Assembly (NCBI GenBank): GCA_036847185.1
Contig: DAIUAM010000058.1
Span: 1-14,406, forward strand
DNA: 14,406 nt
Reading direction: 5' to 3'
From: UBA4738 sp002413305
GTDB taxonomy: Bacteria > Actinomycetota > UBA4738
Position numbers and translations under genes: made by a program. This document shows positions 1-7,738 of this stretch, piece by piece. The stretch's first letter is position 1. Each line of letters opens with the position of its first letter. The notes under the pieces are model-generated. The model was not told where the DNA came from and ran no database searches. It saw only the letters and a list, made by a program, of their open reading frames with translations.

Positions 1-956
<956 letters not shown>

Positions 957-991
957 TGCTCGCGCTCGCTATCGAGTTCCGGGGCCCGCGA

Positions 992-1017
992 CCCTTCCGG
1001 CGTTTCGCCGGGAAGGG
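992..1017 (+). other. Hairpin in the 23S-5S spacer
   Basis: The spacer between the 23S end (about 956) and the 5S start (about 1108) contains a GC-rich stem: CCCTTCCGGCG (992-1002) pairs with CGCCGGGAAGGG (1006-1017), with one bulged G and a TTT loop. It has no run of T after it and lies inside the rRNA transcript. It is therefore more likely a processing or folding element of the pre-rRNA than a terminator. No tRNA is visible in the spacer. Confidence 0.45.
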
Positions 1018-1107
1018 CCGGCCCGGAGGCTCGCATCCTCACAACGTTTCTCGCGCGGCCGTTTCGATCCCGGTTGGGATCCGGGGCGGTCGTGGCGAGG
1101 CCCACCG

Positions 1108-1224
1108 TTTCGGTGGCCATAGCGGAGGGGAAACACCCGGTCCCATTCCGAACCCGGAAGTTAAGCCCTCCAGCGCCGATGGTACTGCCCTGGCGACGGG
1201 GTGGGAGAGTAGGTCGCCGCCGAG
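1108..1224 (+). rRNA. rrf: 5S ribosomal RNA
   Basis: This is a canonical 5S rRNA of about 117 nt. It shows CGGTGGCCATAGCGG (1111-1125), CCCATTCCGAACCCGGAAG (1142-1160), TTAAGCCCTCCAGCGCCGATGGTACTG, and the GGGAGAGTAGGTCGCCGCC end. Helix I pairs CGGTGGC (1111-1117) with GCCGCCG (1216-1222), which fixes the ends to within two or three bases. It is the last gene of the rRNA operon, since a strong hairpin follows ten bases later. Confidence 0.96.
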
Positions 1225-1233
1225 ACTCTTCGA

Positions 1234-1260
1234 GATGAGGCCCCCGCGAGGGGCCTCATC
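1234..1260 (+). terminator. rRNA operon terminator hairpin
   Basis: GATGAGGCCCC (1234-1244) pairs perfectly with GGGGCCTCATC (1250-1260), an 11-bp stem around a 5-nt CGCGA loop, starting about 10 nt after the 5S end. Only a short, interrupted T stretch follows (TGCGTTT), as is common for intrinsic terminators in high-GC Actinomycetota. Position and stem strength make this the likely end of the rRNA transcript. Confidence 0.85.
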
Positions 1261-1313
1261 TGCGTTTCCGGTACGGGTCTGATGCCGTGGCCCGAAGCCG
1301 CAGCCACGTGCGA

Positions 1314-1319
1314 TAAGGT
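1314..1319 (+). promoter_or_regulatory. -10 element (TAAGGT) for the first TPR gene
   Basis: GATAAGGT fits the actinobacterial TANNNT -10 consensus and ends 9 nt before the ATG at 1329. There is no Shine-Dalgarno sequence in the gap, so the transcript is probably leaderless or nearly so. No clear -35 is visible. The same hexamer with the same 9-nt gap to an ATG occurs at 10509-10514. Confidence 0.5.
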
Positions 1320-1328
1320 TGCTGGCCC

Positions 1329-2333
1329 ATGGCCGAACCGAGGTTTCCCAAGCGTCGAAACAACCCCCGCACGCCCCCCGCAGGACGGGCCGTTCGAGCA
1401 GCTGGCGGCCGCAGCGTATCCGGGGGAGGAGCCAGCGGAACCCGAACCCGCACCGGCGCGACCGCTCGGCGTATTGGCGATGCGGGAGGGAAGGCGAGCT
1501 ACCGGGCAAGCTCGGGGGAGAAGAGGAAAGCGGCTTTCGGGGGCTCCTCGAGGACCTCGGGCACCTCCGGCAAGCGTGCCGTTGCGTCCAGGTCCGGGAG
1601 GCCGGGAGCGGGGGCCGGTTCGGGTGCGCCGGCCCGATCGCCAGGCGCAGCAGCACCGGAGAAGGCCCGGGGACCACGCCCGACCGGACGTCCGAGCCCG
1701 CCGGCTCCGCGTTCGCTGGTCGAAGAGATCCGAGCCACGGCCAAGCCGGGTCAGACCGACCGCGCGGTTCGAGCCTTCCAGCAGGCCGTCGGCCTGCTGG
1801 AACGCGGGCGGGAAGGGGCGGCGGCACGGGAAGCCCTGGAGGCGAAGGAACTGGCCCCGAGGTCGGGGGCCGTGCGGGAGGTGCTGGGCATGGCCCTGTA
1901 CCGGGCCGGACGGTTCCAGGAGGCGCTGCGCGAGCTGCAGGCCTACCGGCGTCTCACTGGCCGGCTGGACCAGAACCACCTGATCGCCGATTCGCATCGG
2001 GCCCTCGGAGCTCCGGACAAGGCGCTGGAGACGGCGCGGGCGGCGCTCCACGCGCGCGTTCCCGAGGAAGCGAAGGCGGAAGCCGCGATCGTGGGGGCGG
2101 CGGCACTGGGAGACATGGGTCGCTTCGACGAAGGTATCGGCCTGTTGAAGACACATGCGTCCCATCAGCGGGACGGCGGCGCCGGGGAGGAAGACCTTCG
2201 GATGTGGTACGCGATGGGCGATCTCCTGGAGCGGGCGGGTCGCCGGACCGAAGCCGCCGCCGAGTTCCGGCGCGTCGTGCGACACGACCCTGCCGCCTTC
2301 GACGCGGCCGAGCGGCTGGCCGGGCTGTCCTGA
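1329..2333 (+). CDS. TPR-repeat protein with long basic disordered N-terminus
   Basis: This 334-residue protein has two parts. Residues 1-125 are low complexity (Arg, Gly, Ser, Ala, Pro; very few hydrophobics), predicted disordered and strongly basic, so contact with nucleic acid is possible. Residues 140-334 form helical tetratricopeptide-like repeats, for example AVGLLERGREGAAAREALEAKELAPRS (154-180, cited by position only) and VLGMALYRAGRFQEALREL (185-203), with a last repeat at 294-330. TPR proteins act as protein-protein scaffolds. The partner is unknown. It may correspond to the TPR gene near Rv1691 in mycobacteria, although a second TPR gene at 5111 lies closer to the HAD gene. The ATG follows a good -10 element by 9 nt and lacks a ribosome binding site. 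Coding potential of the N-terminal third is hard to judge because several frames are open. Confidence 0.75.
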   Translation: MAEPRFPKRRNNPRTPPAGRAVRAAGGRSVSGGGASGTRTRTGATARRIGDAGGKASYRASSGEKRKAAFGGSSRTSGTSGKRAVASRSGRPGAGAGSGAPARSPGAAAPEKARGPRPTGRPSPPAPRSLVEEIRATAKPGQTDRAVRAFQQAVGLLERGREGAAAREALEAKELAPRSGAVREVLGMALYRAGRFQEALRELQAYRRLTGRLDQNHLIADSHRALGAPDKALETARAALHARVPEEAKAEAAIVGAAALGDMGRFDEGIGLLKTHASHQRDGGAGEEDLRMWYAMGDLLERAGRRTEAAAEFRRVVRHDPAAFDAAERLAGLS

Positions 2334-2340
2334 CGGAGGT

Positions 2341-3297
2341 TCACTCCGGGTCGCGCTCGGCCGCCTCACGTTCGGCGCGCTTCTGCCAGTACCGGACCAG
2401 TCCCGCGGCGTTCATCTTCATGGTCGCCAGCAGCTCGTAGCGCTCCCGGGCAGGCCCTGGATCCGGCGAGCCGTCGAACTCGTCGGCCGTCCCCCGGTCG
2501 AGCATCTCGGCGATCCGGTCCAAGTCGTCGGTCTGATCCATCGCGGCGCGAACCACACCGGCCCACCGGGTCAGCCTCGAGCTGGCGATCTCACAGAGTT
2601 CGTCTACCTCGGACACGGGGCCGTAGTGGCTGAACATCAGCACGGACGACCGGGCACGCTCCCGGATGCGCTGGATACTCTGCTGGGATTGCTCGACGTC
2701 GACGTCGGGGGGAGGAGTGGCCGGGCGAAGCACGCCGACGTCCGGCAGGTGGATCCCCAGCGCGTCGCCCGTGAACACCGCCCCCGTCCGGGAGTCGGCG
2801 AGCGCCACGTGATGAGAGGCATGACCGGGGGTGTACATCACGTCGATGTCTCGATCCCCGAGTGCGATCCGATCTCCGTCCGAGACCGATCGCAACCGGT
2901 CCGGCTCGACCGGTTCGACCGGCCCGAACAGCGCCCGCATCCGTTCCTCGCCGTACAGCCTGGCGACGCTCTTCACCAAGCGGTCGGGCTCGGCGAGGTG
3001 CGGGGCACCCCGCTCGTGGACCCACACGGTGGCTTTCGGGAAGTGGCCCGACAGCGCGCCGACACCCCCGGCGTGGTCGAGGTGGATGTGCGTCACGACG
3101 ATGTGAGCGAGGTCGTTCGGTCCCAGACCGAGTGAGCCGAGGCCCGCCAGCACGGCGGGGACCGAGGTGGTCGGCCCGGTCTCGATCAGAGCCGGTTCGG
3201 ACGCACGAAGGAGGTATCCGGAGGTAACCTTCTCCCGGCCGGCCATCATGGTGTCGATCGCCACGACGCCTTCGGCCACTTCGACGGTCGAGGTCAC
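2341..3297 (-). CDS. Metallo-beta-lactamase-fold hydrolase
   Basis: This 318-residue protein carries the full metal-binding set of the MBL superfamily: THIHLDH (H70, H72, D74, H75), TPGH (H159), TGDAL (D178) and SHYGP (H224). It should be a soluble binuclear-metal (usually zinc) hydrolase of the glyoxalase-II-like branch. The substrate cannot be read from sequence; thioesters, phosphodiesters and lactones are all known in the fold. The region after residue 235 is a helical C-terminal extension (RWAGVVRAAMDQTDDLDRIAEML and on) that may shape a substrate pocket. It is a single gene, convergent with the TPR gene (7 nt between stops) and divergent from the SSB-like gene. The GTG start at 3297 is preceded by TAGACT ending 6 nt upstream and no ribosome binding site, which suggests leaderless expression. 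Confidence 0.93.
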   Translation of the reverse strand: MTSTVEVAEGVVAIDTMMAGREKVTSGYLLRASEPALIETGPTTSVPAVLAGLGSLGLGPNDLAHIVVTHIHLDHAGGVGALSGHFPKATVWVHERGAPHLAEPDRLVKSVARLYGEERMRALFGPVEPVEPDRLRSVSDGDRIALGDRDIDVMYTPGHASHHVALADSRTGAVFTGDALGIHLPDVGVLRPATPPPDVDVEQSQQSIQRIRERARSSVLMFSHYGPVSEVDELCEIASSRLTRWAGVVRAAMDQTDDLDRIAEMLDRGTADEFDGSPDPGPARERYELLATMKMNAAGLVRYWQKRAEREAAERDPE

Positions 3298-3303
3298 CGG
3301 CCG

Positions 3304-3309
3304 AGTCTA
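3304..3309 (-). promoter_or_regulatory. -10 element (TAGACT) for the MBL-fold gene
   Basis: Read on the minus strand, TAGACT is followed by 6 nt (CGGCCG) and then the GTG start at 3297. A transcript starting 7 nt after the hexamer would begin exactly at the start codon, so a leaderless mRNA is predicted. No convincing -35 is present at 16-18 bp. Confidence 0.5.
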
Positions 3310-3368
3310 CCGGCACCCCTGGTAACGGGGCAGCGACCGGCGGGTGATCGAATGTCGTACCCCCTCGC

Positions 3369-3374
3369 TATCCT
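3369..3374 (+). promoter_or_regulatory. -10 element (TATCCT) and strong RBS for the SSB-like gene
   Basis: CGCTATCCTG contains a TANNNT hexamer. The transcript would start near 3381, giving a short leader with an AGGGGG Shine-Dalgarno at 3387-3392, 5 nt before the ATG at 3398. Unlike several neighbours, this gene therefore appears to have a conventional leader. The RBS is what decides the start against an upstream in-frame ATG at 3344. Confidence 0.45.
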
Positions 3375-3397
3375 GCCGAAGGCGGAAGGGGGAAGCC

Positions 3398-3712
3398 ATG
3401 GTTGCAGTGAACGTCGTGGTGCTCGCCGGGCGGCTGTCCGACGAGCCGGAGGTGAAGGAGATGCCCTCCGGGGACAAGGTGACCAGGTTCCGTCTTCACG
3501 TTCCGGAAGCCGGAAGGCGAGTCCTCCCCCTCCCGGTGTCGGCGTGGGACCGGGTTCCACGAAAGAGCTGCGAGCCGCTCCTGAAAGGCGACGCCGTGCT
3601 CGTTCGTGGTCACCTGATCCGGCGCTTCTTCCGGGACGGAGGCGGTGGCCGGTCCGTCACCGAGGTGGTCGCGACGGAGGTGAAGAAACTGGAGCAGACC
3701 GAGAGCGATTGA
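3398..3712 (+). CDS. Short single-stranded DNA-binding (SSB-like) OB-fold protein
   Basis: This 104-residue protein aligns along its length with the SSB OB-fold: VNVVVLAGRLSDEPEVKEMP (4-23), VTRFRLHVPE (28-37), PVSAWDRVPR (46-55), LLKGDAVLVRGHL (61-73) and SVTEVVATEVKKLE (86-99). It would bind ssDNA and possibly form dimers or tetramers. It stops right after the OB domain and has no Gly/Pro-rich linker or acidic DDDIPF-type tip, the part that recruits partner proteins in the replicative SSB. It is therefore probably an accessory paralogue, not the essential SSB, which is usually encoded between rpsF and rpsR. The ATG at 3398 was chosen because of its strong ribosome binding site; the extra 18 upstream residues do not look like OB-fold. 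Confidence 0.85.
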   Translation: MVAVNVVVLAGRLSDEPEVKEMPSGDKVTRFRLHVPEAGRRVLPLPVSAWDRVPRKSCEPLLKGDAVLVRGHLIRRFFRDGGGGRSVTEVVATEVKKLEQTESD

Positions 3713-3760
3713 CCGCGAACCACAAGAGAGCGGGTCTCCGTCGAACGGATGCCGGCGGGT

Positions 3761-3783
3761 CCCTCGACGCTAGGGGTCGAGGG
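3761..3783. terminator. Hairpin between convergent SSB-like and DUF1015 genes
   Basis: CCCTCGAC (3761-3768) pairs perfectly with GTCGAGGG (3776-3783) around a 7-nt loop that contains the DUF1015 stop codon. The two genes converge with 57 nt between their stops, so a shared two-way terminator fits. No T-run follows on either strand. The stem also lies partly inside the DUF1015 coding sequence. Confidence 0.4.
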
Positions 3784-4948
3784 GCCGGATCACCATCCCG
3801 GTCCGGGGCTTCGGCCAGAAGTACGTGGACTTCTGGGGAAGGCGCGCCTGGCTCCGAACCACGCTCCAGACCCGGTCCACCCGGGTCGGCGGGAGGAGAT
3901 AGGCGATCGTCGCACGGCCCGCGAGCACGGCCTGCTCCGCCGCCACCGAGTCGGGGACGAACCGGATCTTGTCGTCGGGGACTCGGTCGAGCACGTGCTC
4001 GTGGAGCGAGCACACGGTCGGGGGTGCGCCGGGGAGCCGTTCGACCCGATGGACGAGCTGGCCCCGTTCCATCTCGACGACGCCGACGGTGAGGTCTTCG
4101 TCACGCAGGGTGGCCAGCACCTCGGCCATGTCGCGGACCAGCTCGCCATCCTGCCCGTCGCGGGGGATGCCGTCGGCCACGAGCCGGTGGATCGGCAGGA
4201 CGGGTGGATCCTCTGAGCCGGCGTCCACGACGAACATCATCGTGGAATCCCATGGGCCGGGCCCATGACGCTCGCGCATCTCCTCGCGATGGGCGAGCGC
4301 GACCGTGTAGCGGTGGTGGCCGTCGGCGATCATCAGGGTCTTCGACCAGATGGCCTCGACCGCGCGTCCGATGTCGTCGGTGGTCACCCACAATCGGTGA
4401 CGGGTGCCGGCGTCGTCCATCACCTCCCGGTCCGGGGGTCCACGCATAGCGGCGTCCAGGAACTCCGTCACCTCGGACGAAGCGTCCGGAAAGACGCTGT
4501 ACACGGGGGAGAGGTTCGCCCGGACCTCGCGGATCAGCGCGAGGCGGTCCTCGATGGGCCCGGGCATGGTGCGTTCGTGGGGCACGATCGACCCTCCCCA
4601 GGGCTCCAGGCCCACCTCGGCGATCAGTCCGCGGATACGCCGCGACACCCCACCGAAGTGGAACGAGAGTTCGTACGGGAAGAGGGACGGCTGAGGCGTG
4701 GGCTTGAGGACGCCCCGATCGCGCCACGATCGGAGCGCCGACCCGCCCCTGGTGTACTTGTTGACGGAGGCGTCGTCGCCGGGCTCCTCCTTCCCGAGGA
4801 TGAGCCGCACGATGTTGTAGGGGCTCGCGGCATAGAGGCGATCCTGATCCATCGGCGAGATCACGTCGTACGGTGGCGCCGTCAGTACCTCGAGTGGGCC
4901 AGCTCCTTCGTCATACAGGAGGCCGGTGAACGGGCGGACGTCAGGCAC
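3770..4948 (-). CDS. DUF1015 family protein
   Basis: This 392-residue protein shows the signatures of the DUF1015 family in order: RPFTGLLY near the N-terminus (5-12), TAPPYDVIS (23-31), SPYNIVRLIL (42-51), PHERT (123-127), ANLSPVYSVF (144-153), IADGHHRYTVAL (207-218) and LPIHRL (251-256). Length is normal for the family. The biochemical role is not established; the invariant DGHHRY motif suggests an active site, but that is inference. No signal peptide or membrane segment is visible, so it is probably cytoplasmic. The open frame extends upstream to 5467, but family members begin at the RPF motif and a GTG lies at 4948. This GTG has TATAAA ending 6 nt upstream and a GGGGG run too close to be a good ribosome binding site, so translation may be leaderless. 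It is a single-gene unit. Confidence 0.92.
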   Translation of the reverse strand: MPDVRPFTGLLYDEGAGPLEVLTAPPYDVISPMDQDRLYAASPYNIVRLILGKEEPGDDASVNKYTRGGSALRSWRDRGVLKPTPQPSLFPYELSFHFGGVSRRIRGLIAEVGLEPWGGSIVPHERTMPGPIEDRLALIREVRANLSPVYSVFPDASSEVTEFLDAAMRGPPDREVMDDAGTRHRLWVTTDDIGRAVEAIWSKTLMIADGHHRYTVALAHREEMRERHGPGPWDSTMMFVVDAGSEDPPVLPIHRLVADGIPRDGQDGELVRDMAEVLATLRDEDLTVGVVEMERGQLVHRVERLPGAPPTVCSLHEHVLDRVPDDKIRFVPDSVAAEQAVLAGRATIAYLLPPTRVDRVWSVVRSQARLPQKSTYFWPKPRTGMVIRPLDP

Positions 4949-4954
4949 GCCCCC

Positions 4955-4960
4955 TTTATA
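4955..4960 (-). promoter_or_regulatory. -10-like element (TATAAA) for the DUF1015 gene
   Basis: On the minus strand GCTATAAAG is followed by GGGGC and the GTG start at 4948. The hexamer ends 6 nt before the start codon, the same geometry as the MBL gene. This AT-rich stretch stands out in a very GC-rich gap. The last base is A instead of the consensus T. Confidence 0.45.
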
Positions 4961-4973
4961 GCAACCGGGAGGG

Positions 4974-5041
4974 CGACCGAACGGCCGTATCCCGGGGGCC
5001 AAGTCCGGAGCCATCCGGGCCGGGAAACGGCCGTTCGGACG
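4974..5041. repeat. Large inverted repeat in divergent promoter region
   Basis: CCGAACGGCCGT (4977-4988) is the exact reverse complement of ACGGCCGTTCGG (5027-5038). Past one A/A mismatch on the inner side, six more bases pair (TCCCGG 4990-4995 with CCGGGA 5020-5025). Past one A/A mismatch on the outer side, two more pairs form (4974-4975 with 5040-5041). Each arm also contains the 8-nt palindrome ACGGCCGT, with centres 46 bp apart. It lies between the divergent DUF1015 and TPR/HAD genes, upstream of the DUF1015 -10 element. A paired operator for a dimeric regulator, or an extruding hairpin, would fit. No coding function is seen in 4949-5110. Confidence 0.6.
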
Positions 5042-5110
5042 TTGGCCTTCGGATAGAGGATGATTCCAGGGCGGACGCGGGTGGCGGACCGCGAGAGCGG
5101 GAAGGTCGCG

Positions 5111-5551
5111 GTGACGTACGCAAGTGATCCTGGCAGAAGGGCACCTGGGGGTTCCCTGGGCACGAGCGGAGGACCGAGCAGTGGATCCGCACGCGCCTAC
5201 GACCTGCTGTCCCGGGCCCGGGAGTTCCTTCGGACCGGCCATCCCCACCAGGCGGCCATGCTGCTCGCCGAGGCCAAGCTGATCGAGCCGGACAAGGGTT
5301 CGATCCGGGAGACGCTCGGCCGGGCGCTCTACCTTTCCGGTCGCAACGCGAGAGCCCGCCTGGAGTTCGCCAGGGCGGTTGCGATCGACCCGGTGAATGA
5401 CTACGCGCACTTCGGCCTGGCCCTGTCCTGCGCCCGAACGGGCCAACGGACCCGCGCCGTCGCGCACCTCAAGCTCGCCATCGCCATGCGACCCGGCGCG
5501 GACGAGTATCGCGAAGCTCTGACCCGGCTGACGCGCAAGCTCGCCAGGTGA
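5111..5551 (+). CDS. Small TPR-repeat protein
   Basis: This 146-residue protein has a short flexible N-terminus rich in Gly and Ser, then about three TPR-like helical hairpins from residue 28: AYDLLSRAREFLRTGHPHQA, IRETLGRALYLSGRNARARLEF, and AHFGLALSCARTGQRTRAVA before a final helix. No enzyme motif is present, and a scaffold or adaptor role is inferred. The start is uncertain. GTG 5111 has a good ribosome binding site (GGGAAGG, 5099-5105, 5 nt away), while the upstream ATG at 5060 (163 residues) has only GAGG directly abutting it. It overlaps the HAD-GNAT gene by 4 nt (GTGA), so the two are co-transcribed and coupled. A TPR gene next to this phosphatase is also seen in mycobacteria (Rv1691-Rv1692). 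Confidence 0.8.
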   Translation: MTYASDPGRRAPGGSLGTSGGPSSGSARAYDLLSRAREFLRTGHPHQAAMLLAEAKLIEPDKGSIRETLGRALYLSGRNARARLEFARAVAIDPVNDYAHFGLALSCARTGQRTRAVAHLKLAIAMRPGADEYREALTRLTRKLAR

Positions 5552-6807
5552 CGGGAGAGCGTTCCACCACGGTTGCCGGCCGGTACGACGCGCTTCTACT
5601 CGACCTCGACGGCGTCGTCTACCGCGGCGCTCGGGCCGTCCCGGGTGCTGCCGACACGCTGGACGCGGTCCGCCGGGCTGGTAGCCGGGTCCTGTTCCTG
5701 ACGAACAACTCCAGCCGAACCCCGGACCAGGTCGCGGACGGACTCCGTTTCATGGGGGTCCGCGCCTCCCCGGACGAAGTGCTGACCTCGGCGCTTGCCA
5801 CCGCCGACCTGTTGCGAGCAGAGGGCCCGGCCGGGCCGGGGGAAGCAACAGGCCGGCGGCGCACCGTGTTCGTCATCGGCGAGCGAGGGATCCGAGACGC
5901 CCTGGCCGCGGCGGGCTTCGACGTGGTTGACGGCGAGCCGCCGTCCGCCGACCTCGTGGTGGTCGGCTGGGACCGCTCGGTCGACTATCCGAAGCTCCGC
6001 ACGGCGACGCTGCTGGTCGAGCGGGGGGCTCGCCTCGTCGCCACGAACCCCGACGCCTCCTATCCGGCGCCGGATGGATTGTGGCCGGGAGCCGGTGCCA
6101 TCCTGGCCGCCGTGACCACGGCAACCGGGGCCACCCCGACGGTCGTCGGCAAGCCCGCCGCTCCGATGTTCCGGGCCGCGGTGGCCCGGACCGGTGCAGA
6201 ACGGCCGCTGGTCGTCGGCGACCGCCTCGACACCGACATCGCCGGAGCCGCGGCCATGGGATGGGATTCGCTGCTCGTCTTCACGGGCGCGTCCCGTCCG
6301 GCGGACCTGCTCGACGACGTCGATCTTCCGACCTACGCCGTGCCCGACATCCGATCCCTGATGGACGATGTGCCGGCGGGCACGTTTCGACCCGCCGCCC
6401 CGGACGATGCGGAAAGGGTCGCCCTTCTGCTGGACGCATCGGGACTCTCCGCGGACGGGGTGGCCGGCCGCCTCGGTTCGACGTTCGTCTGCGACGCTGG
6501 TGGCACGCTCCTCGCCACGTTCGCCCTTCTGAACGAAGGTGGGCACGGGTTGCTTCGTTCCCTCGCGGTCCGGGAGGACGTCCGGGGCAAGGGGCTCGGC
6601 ATCCTGGCCACGGCCAACGCCGCCATGGAGGCCCGCCGTCGCGGGATGGCCCGGCTGAGCCTGTTCAGCGAGACGGCGGAGGGGTTCTTCCAAGCGCTCG
6701 AGTTCCGAACGATCCCTCGTGGAGAACTGGATCCGTCGATCCGCGAGAGCGCGCACGCGCGGGAGGAGTGCGCGGCCTCCGCCGTGGCCATGGTCCGGGA
6801 CCTGTAG
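5548..6807 (+). CDS. HAD-IIA sugar/glycerol-phosphate phosphatase fused to GNAT acetyltransferase domain
   Basis: This 419-residue protein has two domains. Residues 12-275 are a HAD subfamily IIA phosphatase: DLDGVV (nucleophile D19, acid D21), FLTNNSSRTP (50-59), a C2-type cap, VVGKP (K202) and GDRLDTDI (D225, D228, D230). Residues 279-419 look like a complete GNAT domain, with LLRSLAV (335-341) and the acetyl-CoA pyrophosphate loop VREDVRGKGLG (341-351), then FFQALEF (380-386). The mycobacterial counterpart Rv1692 is reported as a glycerol-3-phosphate phosphatase with a GNAT-like C-terminal part, so polar-lipid glycerol recycling is a reasonable guess for the HAD half. The acetyl acceptor for the GNAT half is unknown. 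The GTG start at 5548 overlaps the TPR stop (GTGA), with no separate ribosome binding site, so reinitiation is likely. Confidence 0.9.
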   Translation: MTGERSTTVAGRYDALLLDLDGVVYRGARAVPGAADTLDAVRRAGSRVLFLTNNSSRTPDQVADGLRFMGVRASPDEVLTSALATADLLRAEGPAGPGEATGRRRTVFVIGERGIRDALAAAGFDVVDGEPPSADLVVVGWDRSVDYPKLRTATLLVERGARLVATNPDASYPAPDGLWPGAGAILAAVTTATGATPTVVGKPAAPMFRAAVARTGAERPLVVGDRLDTDIAGAAAMGWDSLLVFTGASRPADLLDDVDLPTYAVPDIRSLMDDVPAGTFRPAAPDDAERVALLLDASGLSADGVAGRLGSTFVCDAGGTLLATFALLNEGGHGLLRSLAVREDVRGKGLGILATANAAMEARRRGMARLSLFSETAEGFFQALEFRTIPRGELDPSIRESAHAREECAASAVAMVRDL

Positions 6808-6822
6808 CGGGACCGGTCCCGC
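6807..6822. terminator. 16-nt perfect palindrome between convergent genes
   Basis: GCGGGACCGGTCCCGC reads the same on both strands and starts at the last base of the HAD-GNAT stop codon. It lies in the 28-nt gap before the convergent rhomboid stop. As RNA it would form a 6-bp stem with a CCGG loop on either transcript, so a bidirectional terminator is possible. The stem is short and no T-run follows. Confidence 0.35.
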
Positions 6823-6835
6823 CTCGGCCGCACGG

Positions 6836-7738
6836 TTACGCCGGCGGCCAGGCCAGCCCGGGTGGCGGCGGTCGCCTCCGGTTCCAACCCCACCCACGAC
6901 GCCCCGGAAGATCCGGCCGAGGTGGCGGCGGCCGCGCCCCGAACCGCTCCTTCGGGAAGAACAGCAGCGCCATCGCAGCGCCGAACAGGAACCCTCCGAT
7001 GTGCGCCCACACGGCGACCCCGCCGCCCGCGTTCATCCTCTGCGACAGGGCCAGCACCCCGCTGAAGAACTGCAGGACGAACCACGCCGCCAGCACGATG
7101 GAGGCAGGGATGTACACCACCGTGACCAGGAAGAAGATGACCAGCGTCAGAACCCGCCGGCGGGGGAACATCAGGAGGTACGCCCCCAGCACCCCGGCGA
7201 TCGCCCCCGATGCCCCCAGGTTGGGGATCACCGCGTTCGACCCCGTGTGGATGATCGCCGTCTGGGTGATCGTCGCCACGATGCCGCTCGCCAGGTAGAA
7301 CAGCAGGTACCGGAGCGGGCGCAGCTTGTCCTCGACGTTGTTGCCGAACACCCATAGGAACAGCATGTTGCCGCCGATGTGGAGCCACCCAGCGTGCAGG
7401 AACATCGAGGTGAAGATGGAGAAGAGCCAGTTCTTGTGCCCGCAGTCCTCGGCCAGCACCTGCTGATCGCCAGCCGCCTCATCGAGACCCTCGTGGAAGC
7501 CCTGCGCGATCGCCTCGCGGGCAGGCACGCCGCCTTCGCCGAGCGAGGTGTGATGGATGATCTCGTACGGGATCTCCGCATGGCAGTAGAAGAAGATCTC
7601 CTGCCGCGCCTGCGCCTCCCGGCTCGAACCGGCGAACGTCGGCTCCCACAGGAGGAACGCCAGCAGGTTCAGCGCGATGATGGCGACCGTGACGAACGGG
7701 AAGTGCGTGACCGGGTTCTGGTCGCGAAGGGGGATCAT
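6836..7738 (-). CDS. Rhomboid family intramembrane serine protease
   Basis: This 300-residue membrane protein has the rhomboid signature: HAGWLHIGGNMLFLWVFG (115-132, with H115, H120, N124), catalytic GASG (S177) and VAVWAHIGGFLFG (catalytic H246). About six membrane segments are visible, near 15-31, 105-132, 141-163, 176-192, 197-231 and 241-262. Rhomboids cut transmembrane segments of other membrane proteins. The long loop between the first two segments (33-103) carries two cysteines (C52, C99) that could form a disulfide outside the membrane. The C-terminal 35 residues are Pro/Arg/Gly rich. The ATG has a GAGGAAG ribosome binding site 5 nt upstream (7744-7750) inside the preceding gene, and overlaps its stop by 4 nt (ATGA), so the two form an operon. 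The substrate is unknown. Confidence 0.95.
   Translation of the reverse strand: MIPLRDQNPVTHFPFVTVAIIALNLLAFLLWEPTFAGSSREAQARQEIFFYCHAEIPYEIIHHTSLGEGGVPAREAIAQGFHEGLDEAAGDQQVLAEDCGHKNWLFSIFTSMFLHAGWLHIGGNMLFLWVFGNNVEDKLRPLRYLLFYLASGIVATITQTAIIHTGSNAVIPNLGASGAIAGVLGAYLLMFPRRRVLTLVIFFLVTVVYIPASIVLAAWFVLQFFSGVLALSQRMNAGGGVAVWAHIGGFLFGAAMALLFFPKERFGARPPPPRPDLPGRRGWGWNRRRPPPPGLAWPPA

Noticed and set aside
1039..2369. Long minus-strand open frames (262 and 402 aa) and two alternative plus-strand frames (233 and 373 aa) over the first TPR gene
   Set aside because: They are low-complexity Arg/Pro/Gly translations without any family motif, running across the 5S rRNA and the TPR gene. Stop codons are rare in all frames of such GC-rich DNA.
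4974..5041. Inverted repeat considered as a transposon end or attachment site
   Set aside because: There is no transposase, integrase or target duplication near it, and the flanking genes are intact.
6333..7388. 351-aa minus-strand open frame overlapping HAD-GNAT and rhomboid
   Set aside because: Out of frame with rhomboid, with no recognisable domain. The rhomboid catalytic motifs are all in the other minus frame.
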